Assembly (NCBI GenBank): GCA_018970785.1
Contig: JAGWVR010000001.1
Location: 58,933 to 122,932 of the forward strand
Reading direction: 5' to 3'
Source of the DNA: Planctomycetota bacterium
Lineage (GTDB): Bacteria > Planctomycetota > Planctomycetia > Pirellulales > UBA1268
DNA: 64,000 bases
The translations under genes and the position numbers were made by a program. Below, one piece after another: positions 34,996 through 47,222 of this stretch. A model generated the notes under the pieces. It was given only the letters and a program-made list of their open reading frames with translations, was not told where the DNA came from and did not search any database. The number at the start of each line of letters is the position of its first letter. Within the stretch, counting starts at the first letter, position 1.

Positions 34996-36099
34996 TCACC
35001 CCCGGGCCGCCACCGCCGGCCACGCCCGCGCCCCGACCGCCCGGACGATCGCCGCGGGAATCTCGCGGAGCGGATGGACGGCGTCGACGACCCCCCGCTC
35101 GATCGCCGCCCGCGGCATGCCGAACACGACACAACTGCTCTCGGCCTCGGCGATCGTCCGACCGCCGGCACGGCGGATCGCCTCCATCCCCAGCGCGCCG
35201 TCGCTTCCCATGCCGGTGAGGAGCACGCCGACGACGTGCGCGCCGCCGGCTTCGGCCGCGGCGCGGAACAGCACGTCGACCGCGGGGCGGCAGTGGTGGA
35301 TCGGCGGACTGTGGACGAGCTTCACGCGGTATGCGTCCCCCTGCCACTTCACGGCCAGGTGGACGTCGCCGGGGGAGATGACGCACGAGCCCGGCTCGAG
35401 CCGCATCCCGTCGACCGCCTCGACGACCCGGATCGCCGCCAATTCGTCGAGGCGGGCCGCGACCGCCGCGGAGAAGGTCGCCGAGATGTGCTGGACGACG
35501 GCGATCGGCGGCAACCCGGTGGGCAGCCTGGGGAGCACCTGCCGCAGCGCCTCGACGCCACCGGTCGAGGCACCGATCACGACCAACTGCCGCGGATCGT
35601 TGGCGGAGGAGGAGGCCGTCGCCGTCGGCAGCGCCGCGGCGTCGCCGGCGGAAAGCCGGCGCCGCGCCGCCAGCCCGCTCCCCGCCGCGGCCGCGGCCTT
35701 GACGTGGTAGGCAAGGCGGCCTGCCAGGTCACCGACCGACATCGTGCCGTTGGGCTTGGCGAGCACGTCGACGGCGCCGGCTTCGAGTGCCTCCAGCGCC
35801 ACCCGCGACCCCTGCTGGGCCAGCGAACTGACCACCACCACGGGCAGGGGGTGGTGCTTCATGAGGATCCGCAGAAACGTCAGCCCGTCCATCCGCGGCA
35901 TCTCGATGTCGAGCGTGATCACGTCGGGATCGAGGCGGAGGATCTTCTCGCGGGCCACGTAGGGATCGCACGCGGTACCGACGACGTCGATCGCCGGATC
36001 GCGCGACAACGCCGCGGTGATCGCCTCGCGGACGAGCGCCGAGTCGTCGACGACGAGCACCTTGATCCGCGCCGGTGGCTGGGGAGGGGCAGCAGGCAT
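34996..36099 (-). CDS. cheB: Chemotaxis response regulator protein-glutamate methylesterase
   Basis: A 367-residue CheB. The N-terminal receiver has KVLVVDDSALVREAI and the phospho-acceptor Asp64 in DPDVITLDIEMPRMDG, then VVVSSLAQQG and KPNG. The C-terminal methylesterase/deamidase carries the catalytic triad in IGASTGGVEAL (Ser), VVQHISATF (His) and LLTGMGSDGALGM (Asp). It removes methyl groups from receptor glutamates. ATG 36099 starts 14 bp after the cheR stop. The linker is Ala-rich (about 130-160). The C-terminal 60 residues are longer and Ala/Val-rich than in E. coli CheB. Confidence 0.95.
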   Translation of the reverse strand: MPAAPPQPPARIKVLVVDDSALVREAITAALSRDPAIDVVGTACDPYVAREKILRLDPDVITLDIEMPRMDGLTFLRILMKHHPLPVVVVSSLAQQGSRVALEALEAGAVDVLAKPNGTMSVGDLAGRLAYHVKAAAAAGSGLAARRRLSAGDAAALPTATASSSANDPRQLVVIGASTGGVEALRQVLPRLPTGLPPIAVVQHISATFSAAVAARLDELAAIRVVEAVDGMRLEPGSCVISPGDVHLAVKWQGDAYRVKLVHSPPIHHCRPAVDVLFRAAAEAGGAHVVGVLLTGMGSDGALGMEAIRRAGGRTIAEAESSCVVFGMPRAAIERGVVDAVHPLREIPAAIVRAVGARAWPAVAARG

Positions 36100-36113
36100 C
36101 GATGCCGACCGGG

Positions 36114-36977
36114 TCACCCGGGCCTCCGGTAGACGCTCGGCCCGCAGGACTCGAGCGTGTGGGGAATCCCGGTGAGGCTCTCGGTGTGGCCGACGAACAG
36201 GTACCCCCCGGGGGCGAGCTGGTCGGTGAGCCGGGCGAGCAGCGCGGCCCGCGACGGCTGGTCGAAATAGATCATCACGTTGCGGCAGAAGATCACGTCC
36301 TGTCCCGGGGGAACCGGATACCGGTCCTGGAACAGGTTCACCTGGCGGACCGAGAGCCGGCGGCGCAGTGCCGGCTTGACGCGCGCCAATCCCTCCCGTT
36401 CGCCGAACCCGCGCAGGAAGTAGCGGCCGCGCCAGGCACCGTCCGGAAGCTGGAGCCGCTTGAGCTCGTAGATCCCCATCCGGCAGCGGTCGAGCATCCG
36501 CCGTGAGATGTCGGAGGCCTCGATCGTCCATCCCACCGCGGGGCGCTCCGCCGCCGATTCGGCGAGGACGATCGCCATCGAGTAGGCCTCCTCACCCGAC
36601 GAGGCGGCCGCACTCCACAGCGACAGCGACCGCCCCGCACCGAGCGCCCGCCGGGCGAGGTCGGGGAGGATGCCCCGGAGCAGCTCGAAATGGACCGGTT
36701 CACGGAAGAACCGGGTGTGGTTGGTCGACACGAGGTCGATCAACTCCGCCACCTCGTCGTCACCGGCGGCCGCCAGCAGGTGGCAGTAGTCCTCGTAGGT
36801 CGCCAGGCCGAGCGATTGGAGCCGCTGCCCGAGGCGGCTGGCGAGGAGCACGCGTTTGTCCTCGCCGAGGCAGATCCGGCTGCGCCGGTAGATCAGCTCG
36901 GAGAGCCAGTCGAACGCCTCCGGCGACAGCGGGATTTCAACCGGTCCGGGCATCGTCGCGGAATCCTTCCTCGCCAC
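36114..36977 (-). CDS. cheR: Chemotaxis protein methyltransferase
   Basis: A 287-residue CheR. The N-terminal helical domain (about 1-95) includes FDWLSELIYRRSRICLGEDKRVLLASRLGQRL and VSTNHTRFFREPVHFE. The SAM-binding domain has LSLWSAAASSGEEAYSMAI, IEASDISRRMLDRCR, DVIFCRNVMIYFD and the C-terminal GGYLFVGHTESLTG. It methylates glutamates of the receptor encoded upstream. It has no C-terminal TPR extension. It overlaps nothing; cheB follows after 14 bp and the receptor gene is 89 bp upstream. Confidence 0.95.
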   Translation of the reverse strand: MARKDSATMPGPVEIPLSPEAFDWLSELIYRRSRICLGEDKRVLLASRLGQRLQSLGLATYEDYCHLLAAAGDDEVAELIDLVSTNHTRFFREPVHFELLRGILPDLARRALGAGRSLSLWSAAASSGEEAYSMAIVLAESAAERPAVGWTIEASDISRRMLDRCRMGIYELKRLQLPDGAWRGRYFLRGFGEREGLARVKPALRRRLSVRQVNLFQDRYPVPPGQDVIFCRNVMIYFDQPSRAALLARLTDQLAPGGYLFVGHTESLTGIPHTLESCGPSVYRRPG

Positions 36978-37066
36978 CGTCGTGCCTCCGTAGCGATCCT
37001 ACGCACCGGCCGGCGGCCCGGCGCGCTTCCCCGCGCAGCCGAAGCCGCGCCGGGGCACCGCGACGG

Positions 37067-38683
37067 TCAAAACTCGGTGAAGTGCCGATCCTCGGCGTCG
37101 ACGGCGGCGCGGTCCTCGCTCGGCATCGGGATCCGCGGCGCCGGCAGCTGCCGGGGAAGCGCGGACAGTCGGGCCCGTCCGTGAGCCGCGGGCACCGTGG
37201 CGAGGCTGCGGGACGCCGGTGCGGCCGGGGTGGGGGGCGCCACGTCAGCCCGGACGAGCGACCGGAGGAAGCGAATCGTGTCCTCGAGGCCCCGGGCCTG
37301 CCCCGAGAGCTCCTCGGCGGCACCCGCGCTCTCGGCGGCGGTCGCGGCCGTGTCGCGCGTGACCTTGTCCATCTGGGTCATCGCCAGCGTCACCTGGTCG
37401 ATCCCCTGGGCTTGTTCGCGCGCGGCGGTGGCGATCTCGGCGACGAGCCCGTCGGCGGAGCGGACCTTGTCCATGATCTCCTCCAGCGACTCGCCGACCC
37501 GGGCCGAGTTGGCCGAGCCCTGGCGGCTGTTGGCGATCGCCGTCTCGATCCGGGCCGCCGTCTCCTTGGCCGCCGCGGCGCTGCGCTGGGCGAGCGAGCG
37601 CACCTCGTCGGCGACGACCGCGAACCCGGCCCCGGCCTCGCCGGCGCGGGCCGCCTCGACGGCGGCGTTGAGGGCGAGGATGTTGGTCTGGAAGGCGATC
37701 TCGTCGATGTTCTTCACGATCTTGGCGACGTCGGCACTCGACTGCTCGATGGCGCGCATCGCCGCGGTCATCTCCGCCATCGTCCGCACCCCCGTCTCGG
37801 CGGCGGCCCGCGCCTGGCCGGCGAAGGCCTTCGCCTTCTCGGCGTTGCCCGCGGTGCTGCGGATCATCGCCGACATCTCCTCGAGCGCGGCGCTGGTCTC
37901 GGTGACGCTCGCCCCCTGCTCGCTGGCACCGGCGGCCAGCGCCTGGCTGGCGGAAGAAAGCTGTCCGGCGGCGGCACTCGTCTGGGCCGCCCCCTTCTCG
38001 AGTGTCGCGCTCACGCCACCGAGCGCGTGGCTGACCCCACGGCTGCTCAGCCATCCCAGCAGGGTGCCGAGCAAGGCGGAAAGTGCCATCCCCGACCCGA
38101 GCAGCCAGTAGCCCTGCCGCACGGCAGCGTTCGCGTCGCTGGCGACACGATCGGCGAACGACTTGTTGTAGTCGGAACACTCGCGGAACGCGTCGAGGAC
38201 CCGCTCGAGGACCGGGTCGACCTTGGTGACGAGGGCCGTACCGGCGTCGCTCGCCTTGCCTTCCCTGATCAACTCCATCATCGCATCGACCTCGGCGAGC
38301 AGCTTGCCGCGGGCGCTCGTCGCCTTCGCGAACAGCTCCCGGTCCCGGTCGTCGGTGATCATCGCCTCGTACTTTCCGCACAAGGCGTCGCCGTCGGCCC
38401 GGGCCTTGTCGAGTGCCGCGATCTCCGCCTGGAATTCCGCCGAGCCTTTCTCGAACCCGATGCTCCGCTGCGCGACGCGACGGACCCTCGTGTTCAGCGT
38501 GCTGATCTCGTTGAGGAACGTGAGCGACGGGATGATGTTGGCCGCGAGGCCGTCCTTCGGGCTCGTGATCCGGTCGGCGAGGGTGACGAAGCGCCACAGC
38601 CCCGCCAGACCGAGGAGGAGCGTGAGCAGCACGAGCAATGCGAACGCCGCGGTAAGACGGCGCGGGATTGTCCAGGTGATCAT
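37067..38683 (-). CDS. Methyl-accepting chemotaxis protein with C-terminal tether peptide
   Basis: A 538-residue receptor. TM1 is [19 protein letters not shown] near residues 10-30, followed by a helical periplasmic sensor (to about 180) and TM2 [22 protein letters not shown]. The cytoplasmic coiled coil starts almost directly after TM2, with no recognisable HAMP domain. The hairpin tip [41 protein letters not shown] is standard. The C-terminus has a long Pro/Ala linker and ends in HFTEF, which matches the CheR/CheB-binding pentapeptide pattern (x-aromatic-x-x-aromatic at the very end). ATG 38683 was chosen; an upstream start at 38740 adds 19 poorly conserved residues. Confidence 0.92.
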   Translation of the reverse strand: MITWTIPRRLTAAFALLVLLTLLLGLAGLWRFVTLADRITSPKDGLAANIIPSLTFLNEISTLNTRVRRVAQRSIGFEKGSAEFQAEIAALDKARADGDALCGKYEAMITDDRDRELFAKATSARGKLLAEVDAMMELIREGKASDAGTALVTKVDPVLERVLDAFRECSDYNKSFADRVASDANAAVRQGYWLLGSGMALSALLGTLLGWLSSRGVSHALGGVSATLEKGAAQTSAAAGQLSSASQALAAGASEQGASVTETSAALEEMSAMIRSTAGNAEKAKAFAGQARAAAETGVRTMAEMTAAMRAIEQSSADVAKIVKNIDEIAFQTNILALNAAVEAARAGEAGAGFAVVADEVRSLAQRSAAAAKETAARIETAIANSRQGSANSARVGESLEEIMDKVRSADGLVAEIATAAREQAQGIDQVTLAMTQMDKVTRDTAATAAESAGAAEELSGQARGLEDTIRFLRSLVRADVAPPTPAAPASRSLATVPAAHGRARLSALPRQLPAPRIPMPSEDRAAVDAEDRHFTEF

Positions 38684-38714
38684 GACGGGGTTCCCGATGG
38701 GGTGAACGTGGGTG

Positions 38715-39224
38715 TCAGGCGGGGGGTGCGGGCTCGGCATGCGGCGCGGCCATCTCGGACGCGGCGATGCTTTCCAGGTCGACCAGCGCCGTGACCCGGT
38801 CGCCGGACTTGGCCATGCCCTGGATGAAGCGGATGTCGATGGCTCCGCCGAAGTCGGGAGTTGGCTCGATGTCGGCGGCGGTGAACGTCGCCAACTCGTC
38901 GACGCGGTCGACGATCACGCCGTGGAGCCGCGTTGCCCCCGTGGGCGTCGGCAGCGCCGTGACGATCACCAGCGTCCGCTCGTCGTCGCCGCGCGGGGGC
39001 AGGCCGAAGCGCGTCCGCAGGTCGACGACGGGGATCACCTTGCCGCGGAGGTTGATCACCCCCTTGACATACGGCGGCATGCCGGCGACCGGCGTGATCG
39101 GGCAGAGCTTGATGATCGCCCGGACGACGGCCACGGTGATCCCGTACGACTCGTCGCCGAGCGTGAACGTGAGGTACTTCCCCGGCGCGGCGGCCGCCTG
39201 GGCATCCGGTTCCCTGTCGGTCAT
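38715..39224 (-). CDS. cheW: Chemotaxis coupling protein
   Basis: A 169-residue CheW with the two-subdomain SH3-like fold: [80 protein letters not shown]. It links the receptor to CheA. It lies between cheA (16 bp upstream) and the receptor gene (31 bp downstream). The C-terminal 15 residues are an Ala/Pro tail. The gene is single-domain with nothing unusual. Confidence 0.95.
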   Translation of the reverse strand: MTDREPDAQAAAAPGKYLTFTLGDESYGITVAVVRAIIKLCPITPVAGMPPYVKGVINLRGKVIPVVDLRTRFGLPPRGDDERTLVIVTALPTPTGATRLHGVIVDRVDELATFTAADIEPTPDFGGAIDIRFIQGMAKSGDRVTALVDLESIAASEMAAPHAEPAPPA

Positions 39225-39240
39225 GATTCCCGGCCGCGGT

Positions 39241-41583
39241 TCAGGCGGCCGCCTCCCCCTGCCTTCCCCGGAGCTGCACCAGCGCCGCCACGTCGAGGAT
39301 CAGGCCCACCCGGCCATTGCCGAGGATCGCCGCTCCGGCGAAATCGGTCCGGTCACGGAAGATCTCCCCGAGGTCCTTGATCACGACCTCCTGCTTGCCG
39401 ATCAGTTCGTCGACCAGCAGGCAGCGGGCGTCGGCCCCCGCCTCGACGACGACGACCACCCCGTCGTCCGCGCCAGCCGCGCGCGACGCGGTCGACTCGG
39501 CCGCGGTGCCGAGGCGGTTCCGCAGCCGCAACAGCGGCATCAGCCGGCCGTGGACCATGACCATTTCGCCGCGGCCATGGACCGTGCTCACCATGCCGGG
39601 GTGGAGCCGGAAGCTCTCGCGCACCGACAGCGTGGGGATCACGTAGCGTTCCCCGGCGACGCCGACGAGCAGCCCCTCGATGATCGCCAGTGTCAGCGGC
39701 ACGGAGAGCGTGAACGTCGTCCCCGAGCCGACAGTGGAATCGATCTCGATCTTCCCGCGCAGGCCGGCGATCGTCCGCCGCACCACGTCCATCCCGACGC
39801 CGCGCCCCGACAGGTCGGTGACCGTCTCGGCGGTGGAGAAACCCGGGGCGAAGATCAACTCGAGGATCTCGCGGCGGTCGAGGACCGCCGTCGAGGACAC
39901 GATGCCCCGCTCCTCCGCCTTGCGCCGGATCCGCTCGGGGGACAGTCCCCGGCCGTCGTCGGCGATCCGGATGACGATGTAGCCCCCCTTGTGGAACGCC
40001 TGGAGCGTGATCGTCCCGCAGCGCTGCTTGCCGGCGCGGGCGCGCTCCTCCGGCGGTTCGATCCCGTGATCGGCGGAGTTGCGGATCATGTGGACGAGCG
40101 GATCGGAGAGGTCGTCGACGACGGTGCGGTCGAGCTCCGTATCCTCCCCCTCGAGCACGAGCTGGATCTCCTTGCCCTGTTGCACGGCCAGATCCCTGAC
40201 AAGGCGGGCCATCTTCTGGAACGTCGCCCTGATCGGCACCATCCGCAGGGCCATCGCCGTCCGGCGGAGGTCGGAGGTGATGCCGCGGAGCTGGCCGACG
40301 GCACGCGACAGGTCGGAGTCGCCCGATGCCACCATGTCGGGATGCTGCACGACCATCGACTGGGCGATGACCAGCTCGCCGACCAGATCGATGAGGCTGT
40401 CGAGCTTGTGGGTGTCGACGCGGACGATCGCCCCGCCGGCAGCGCGGGATGCAGCGCGCCCGGGCGCGGCGGCCGGGACGGGATCCGGAACGACAGTGCC
40501 GGCCGCCGCTGAGGGTGCCGAACGCTCCGGCTCCGGCGCCTGCGCTGGAGCCGGCGGTAGACCGGCGGGGGGCGGAGCGGCCGGCGCAGCCGTGGCCACG
40601 TCGGCCCGCGGCGTGACGGGGTTGGCCGGCGGAGCGACTGCCGCGGCGGCGACGGCCGGCGGCGGCGACGGGGCGGCGAGCATCGCCAGCCGCGCCCCCT
40701 CGATGACCGCCGGAACGGGGAGCGACAGTGCCCCGCGGGGGCGGCTCCCCGCGGCCTGGGCCCCCAGTTCGGCAACGAACCGCTCGAGGACATCCGCTCC
40801 GGCGAGGATCACGCCGATCGCCTCGCGGCCGAGGACGAGCTGCCCGCGCCGGGCACCGTCGAGAAGCGACTCGAGCTCGTGCGTGAGCTGCTGGATCACG
40901 CCGAGCTTCATCACCCCGGCGTTCCCCTTGAACGTGTGAAACGCGCGGAACAGCGCGGCGAGCTGCGCGCCATCGGTCGGATCGGTCTCCAGCACCAGCA
41001 CGCCCTGCTCGATCTCGCGAAGCAGATCCTCTGCCTCGGCGCAAAACAGCGGCAGGAGGTCGGGGTCGGCGTCGGACGGCACGACGTCGACCGCCATCTC
41101 GGGCAGATCGGGGAGCGCGGCCAGGGGGGGCGCGGCCGGCGCCGGTGGCGGGGGCGCGACAGGCGGCGGCGGAGAGAGAGCGGGAGGCACTGGCGGCCGC
41201 GCGGCGACCGGTTCGGCCGGCACCGCAGCGCCCGCGTCCGCAGCAGGCGGAGCCCAGGAGGTGATCGTGCGCCCCGCGCCCCATGAGGCGATCGCCTCCT
41301 CGCACCACGGCAGCCAGTCGCCGAGCAGGGCGATCGTCGCCGCCGAGGGACGCTGGCCCCCGCCGGCGACCGAGGCGAGGCGCTCGGCAGCGGCGGTCAC
41401 GCCGTCGACCAGTGCCGCCGGGGCCGTGGCAGGGAGCAGGACGAGCAATTCGGCGAACAGGTCGTCGAGGACCGCGGCCGAGGCCGCTTGCCCGGGGGTG
41501 ACGAAGGCCAGTTCCAGGCCGATCTTTCCGATCAGCTCCCCCGCTTGGGCTGCGAAGGCCGGCGAATCATCCGGCTTGGTCAT
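39241..41583 (-). CDS. cheA: Chemotaxis histidine kinase CheA
   Basis: A 780-residue kinase. An unassigned N-terminal segment (about 1-110) and Pro/Ala linker precede the HPt (P1) domain, whose phospho-acceptor is His216 in AFRAFHTFKGNAG. A long Ala/Pro linker follows, then the dimerisation domain (VDTHKLDSLIDLVGELVIAQSM). Next are the kinase domain with N box HMIRNSADHGIE, G1 ADDGRGLS, and G2 DLSGRGVGMDV, with GSGTTFTLSVPLTLAI, and finally a CheW-like P5 domain. There is no clear P2 domain. ATG 41583 was chosen because the frame upstream is unconserved. It should phosphorylate CheB and an unlinked CheY. It is the first gene of the operon. Confidence 0.95.
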   Translation of the reverse strand: MTKPDDSPAFAAQAGELIGKIGLELAFVTPGQAASAAVLDDLFAELLVLLPATAPAALVDGVTAAAERLASVAGGGQRPSAATIALLGDWLPWCEEAIASWGAGRTITSWAPPAADAGAAVPAEPVAARPPVPPALSPPPPVAPPPPAPAAPPLAALPDLPEMAVDVVPSDADPDLLPLFCAEAEDLLREIEQGVLVLETDPTDGAQLAALFRAFHTFKGNAGVMKLGVIQQLTHELESLLDGARRGQLVLGREAIGVILAGADVLERFVAELGAQAAGSRPRGALSLPVPAVIEGARLAMLAAPSPPPAVAAAAVAPPANPVTPRADVATAAPAAPPPAGLPPAPAQAPEPERSAPSAAAGTVVPDPVPAAAPGRAASRAAGGAIVRVDTHKLDSLIDLVGELVIAQSMVVQHPDMVASGDSDLSRAVGQLRGITSDLRRTAMALRMVPIRATFQKMARLVRDLAVQQGKEIQLVLEGEDTELDRTVVDDLSDPLVHMIRNSADHGIEPPEERARAGKQRCGTITLQAFHKGGYIVIRIADDGRGLSPERIRRKAEERGIVSSTAVLDRREILELIFAPGFSTAETVTDLSGRGVGMDVVRRTIAGLRGKIEIDSTVGSGTTFTLSVPLTLAIIEGLLVGVAGERYVIPTLSVRESFRLHPGMVSTVHGRGEMVMVHGRLMPLLRLRNRLGTAAESTASRAAGADDGVVVVVEAGADARCLLVDELIGKQEVVIKDLGEIFRDRTDFAGAAILGNGRVGLILDVAALVQLRGRQGEAAA

Positions 41584-41669
41584 GGCGGAAGCGTCGGGCG
41601 GGGACCATGGGGAGAGGGAACCGGTCCCGCGCACGGCCGCGAGCACCCCGCCTTCTCTGCCTCAGGTCG

Positions 41670-41699
41670 AGACTAGCCCCGCAATCGTGGACCGGCAAA
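41670..41699 (-). promoter_or_regulatory. Possible promoter of the che operon
   Basis: On the minus strand TTTGCC (41694-41699) and TAGTCT (41670-41675) are separated by 18 bp, about 85 bp upstream of the cheA start, in an intergenic region between cheA and the DAHP synthase gene. The match to the sigma70 consensus is weak and found by eye only. Confidence 0.2.
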
Positions 41700-41794
41700 C
41701 TGACCGCGACCGTCAACGCCCGCCCGATCCGCACGGTCGGCAGTCAGCCGGTGGGGTGGTGCCGATCGCGCCATCGGGGACGATCACACCACGG

Positions 41795-44645
<2,851 letters not shown>

Positions 44646-44659
44646 TCCCGGAGACGACC

Positions 44660-44980
44660 ATGGCCCACGATGCCACCGACCGCGGCGCACCGCCGGCGAG
44701 CTTCGAGTTCCTCGTCCACTCGCTGTTCACGCAGGCGCTGATGGCGCTGGGCAGGATCCCCAATCCGATCACCAAGCAGGCGATGAAGAACCTCGCCGCG
44801 GCCCGCCACTTCATCGACATGCTCGCCGTGCTCGAGGAGAAGACCACCGGCAACCTCACTCCCGACGAGCGCCGGCTGCTCGACGAGGTCCAGCACCAGC
44901 TGCGGATGCAGTTCATGATCGAAGAGGAGAGCCGCGGCGCGGCTCCCGCGACCGACGACCCCGGGAGCACCAACCCATGA
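44660..44980 (+). CDS. DUF1844 domain protein
   Basis: A 106-residue protein whose core FEFLVHSLFTQALMALGRIPNP and DMLAVLEEKTTGNLTPDERRLLDEVQHQLRMQFM matches DUF1844, a small helical domain of unknown role common in planctomycetes and related groups. ATG 44660 is 14 bp after pyrG. The stop overlaps the next start (ATGA), so it is co-translated with the DUF6807 gene. The same frame is open far upstream, but that part is pyrG shadow. No signal peptide is seen; it is probably cytoplasmic. Confidence 0.88.
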   Translation: MAHDATDRGAPPASFEFLVHSLFTQALMALGRIPNPITKQAMKNLAAARHFIDMLAVLEEKTTGNLTPDERRLLDEVQHQLRMQFMIEEESRGAAPATDDPGSTNP

Positions 44981-46026
44981 CGCACGCCCTGCCCCGCCTC
45001 CCGAGCGCCGCCGTCGCCGCCCTCGTCGCCCTCTCGCTCGCCGGCCCATTACCGGCCGCCGAGGCCCGCCGCCCCGTCCGCCGGGCCACGATGACCTTCG
45101 TGGCGATCCCCGAAAACGAACCGAAGCCCGACGGGTTCCGGATCCTCGCCGACGGCGAGCCGGTGGCCGAGTATCACAGCGGAGGCCGTGCCAAACCGAT
45201 CCTATTCCCGCTCGTCGGCCCGCGCGGCGAGCGCCTCTCGCGCGCCTGGCCGCTCGAGGAGGGTGTCGCCGGCGAGGCCCACGACCATCCGCACCACGAA
45301 TCCCTGTGGTTCACGCATGGCGCCGTCAACGGCATCGACTTCTGGGGCAAGGCAAAAGGCCCCTGGCCGCCGCCGGCCGGCGCCGACCCGATTCCCCGCA
45401 TCGTGGCGCGTGAGCTCGGGGCCAGCAGCGGTGGCGATCAGCCGGTCACCGTCAGTTCGGTCAACGACTGGTTTGGTCCCGACGGGGCCGCGGTCTGTTC
45501 CGACGAGCGGACCTACGTGTTCGCCGCCGACGAGACGTCGCGATCGATCGAGATCACGGTCACGCTCCGCGCCGACCACGGCCCGGTGACGCTCGGCGAC
45601 ACCAAGGAGGGCACGATGGCGATCCGCGTCGCCACGGAGCTGCAGCCGAAGGACGCCAATGGCTCGCAGGGGGCGGCGGGGAGGATCGTCAACTCCGAGG
45701 GTCAGGAGAACGCGGCCGCCTGGGGGAAGCGTGCCCGGTGGGTCGACTACTCGGGGACGATCGACGGCCGCGTCGTCGGGATCGCGATGTTCGACCACCC
45801 CACGAACCTGCGCCATCCCACCTGGTGGCACGCGCGCGACTACGGCCTGTTCGCCGCCAACCCGTTCGGCGCCCACGATTTCAGCGGCGCCGAGAAGGGG
45901 AGCGGCGACCATACGATCCCCGCCGGGAAGTTCCTCACGTTCCGCTATCTGGTCATCCTCCACGACGGCGACGCCGCGACGGCTGCCGTCGACGCCCGCT
46001 ACCGCCGCTGGATCGGAGCCGAGTGA
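44977..46026 (+). CDS. Secreted DUF6807 (PmoA-like) family protein
   Basis: A 349-residue exported protein. The N-terminus HALPRLPSAAVAALVALSLAGPLPAAEARR is a signal peptide, with cleavage likely after LPAAEA or nearby. The body has PKPDGFRILADGEPVAEYHSG, the family His-rich HDHPHHESLWFTHGAVNG, VDYSGTIDGRVVGIAMFDHPTNLRHPTWWHARDYGLFAANPFG and the ending FRYLVILHDG, matching DUF6807 (earlier called PmoA family), beta-rich proteins expanded in planctomycetes. The function is unproven; carbohydrate-related roles are suspected from family context. ATG 44977 overlaps the DUF1844 stop, and folD overlaps its stop (TGATG). Confidence 0.88.
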   Translation: MTHALPRLPSAAVAALVALSLAGPLPAAEARRPVRRATMTFVAIPENEPKPDGFRILADGEPVAEYHSGGRAKPILFPLVGPRGERLSRAWPLEEGVAGEAHDHPHHESLWFTHGAVNGIDFWGKAKGPWPPPAGADPIPRIVARELGASSGGDQPVTVSSVNDWFGPDGAAVCSDERTYVFAADETSRSIEITVTLRADHGPVTLGDTKEGTMAIRVATELQPKDANGSQGAAGRIVNSEGQENAAAWGKRARWVDYSGTIDGRVVGIAMFDHPTNLRHPTWWHARDYGLFAANPFGAHDFSGAEKGSGDHTIPAGKFLTFRYLVILHDGDAATAAVDARYRRWIGAE

Positions 46027-46913
46027 TGCCCGCCCGGATCCTCGACGGCAAGGCACTGGCCGGCGCGATCGAGGAGTCGCTGTGCGACGAGGTGGCGGCG
46101 TTCACCACGGCCGCGGGGCGGGCGCCGAGGCTGGTGGTCGTGCTCGTCGGCGAGATCGCGGCCAGCGCCTCGTACGTCGCCGCCAAGGCCCGGGCCGCGG
46201 CCCGCGTCGGGATCGACGCCGACGTCGTCCGCGTCGCCGGGTCCGCCGACACCGCCGCGTTGGTCGCGCTCGTCTCCGAGATCGCCCGCGGCAGCCACGG
46301 CCCGGTGGACGGGATCCTCGTCCAATTGCCGCTGCCGCGCCACGTCGACACCCTCGCGGTCCTCGACGCGGTTCCCGCCGACCGCGACGTCGACGGCTTC
46401 CACCCGGAAAACGCCGGGCTGCTGTCGCAGGGGCGCCCCCGGTTCATCCCCTGCACCGCGGCCGGCGTCCAGCGGCTCCTCGTCGACGCCGGGATCGCCA
46501 CCGCCGGCCGTCGTGCCGTGATCGTCGGCCGCAGCGACATCGTCGGCAAGCCGCTCGCCCTGCTGCTGTCGGCGCGCGGTCCGGGGGGTGACGCCACGGT
46601 GACGATCTGCCACAGCCACACCACCGACCTCGCCGAGCACTGCCGCACCGCCGACATCCTCGTCGCTGCGGTCGGGAGGCCCGGCCTGATCACCGCCGAG
46701 ATGGTCAAGCCCGGTGCGACGGTGATCGACGTCGGGATCAATCGCGTCGAAACGCCGACCGGATCGCGTCTCGTCGGCGACGTCGACTTCCCCGCTGTCG
46801 CCGCGGTCGCCGGGGCGATCACCCCGGTGCCCGGGGGTGTCGGCCCTTTGACGGTGGCGATGCTCCTGGCCAACACGCTGCTGGCGGCCGAGCTCCGCAT
46901 CGGAAGGCGGTAG
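46026..46913 (+). CDS. folD: Bifunctional methylenetetrahydrofolate dehydrogenase / methenyltetrahydrofolate cyclohydrolase
   Basis: A 295-residue FolD. It interconverts 5,10-methylene- and 10-formyl-tetrahydrofolate for one-carbon metabolism. It has ILDGKALAGAI, VVLVGEIAASASYVAAKARAA (the catalytic Lys in YVxxK), VDGILVQLPLPRHVD, VDGFHPENAGLL, PCTAAGVQRLL, the NAD(P) site VIVGRSDIVGKPLALLL and PVPGGVGPLTVAMLLANT. ATG 46026 overlaps the previous stop. The four genes pyrG-DUF1844-DUF6807-folD are tightly packed and probably form one transcript. Confidence 0.96.
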   Translation: MPARILDGKALAGAIEESLCDEVAAFTTAAGRAPRLVVVLVGEIAASASYVAAKARAAARVGIDADVVRVAGSADTAALVALVSEIARGSHGPVDGILVQLPLPRHVDTLAVLDAVPADRDVDGFHPENAGLLSQGRPRFIPCTAAGVQRLLVDAGIATAGRRAVIVGRSDIVGKPLALLLSARGPGGDATVTICHSHTTDLAEHCRTADILVAAVGRPGLITAEMVKPGATVIDVGINRVETPTGSRLVGDVDFPAVAAVAGAITPVPGGVGPLTVAMLLANTLLAAELRIGRR

Positions 46914-47222
46914 TGCGGAGCGAAGACGAAACCGCCTTCTGACCCGTCGGTCACACGACCGGGGAAGTGGGGTAAGGCGGGCCGACCGCGACGAGTCGGC
47001 CGCCTCTGGCTGACCTTGTCCGCCGTCCTTCTCCACTCTAGTCTCCCCCACCGCATCGGCCTGCCGACCGCAGACGCACGCTCGTTTGGCCCGGCAGCCC
47101 TGTTTGACTTTTCGACCCAGTTTTCCCTTCCGGTCCGCCGGCGGCCCGCCGTGCGGTTCGGGCCGCTGCGGACCGATTCTCCCGTGGACACCACTCCGCC
47201 ACGTCCGGGGACCAAACCGCCG
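46914..47222. other. Intergenic region between folD and the ABC exporter
   Basis: About 310 bp. It holds the hairpin at 46976-47004, then a stretch with a run of T-rich words near 47100-47130 (TTTGACTTTTCG) in which the reading frame of the ABC gene stays open. No promoter match is convincing. An in-frame GTG at 47184 could be the true start of the exporter. Confidence 0.4.
46976..47004 (+). terminator. GC-rich hairpin after folD
   Basis: GGCGG-G-CCGAC (46976-46986) pairs with GTCGGCCGCC (46995-47004), a stem of about 10 bp with one bulged base and an 8-nt loop, 60 bp downstream of the folD stop. No T-run follows, so it is only a possible transcription end or attenuator. Confidence 0.35.

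Noticed and set aside
41586..41794. Possible gene between cheA and DAHP synthase
   Set aside because: No open frame with plausible composition; treated as regulatory space.
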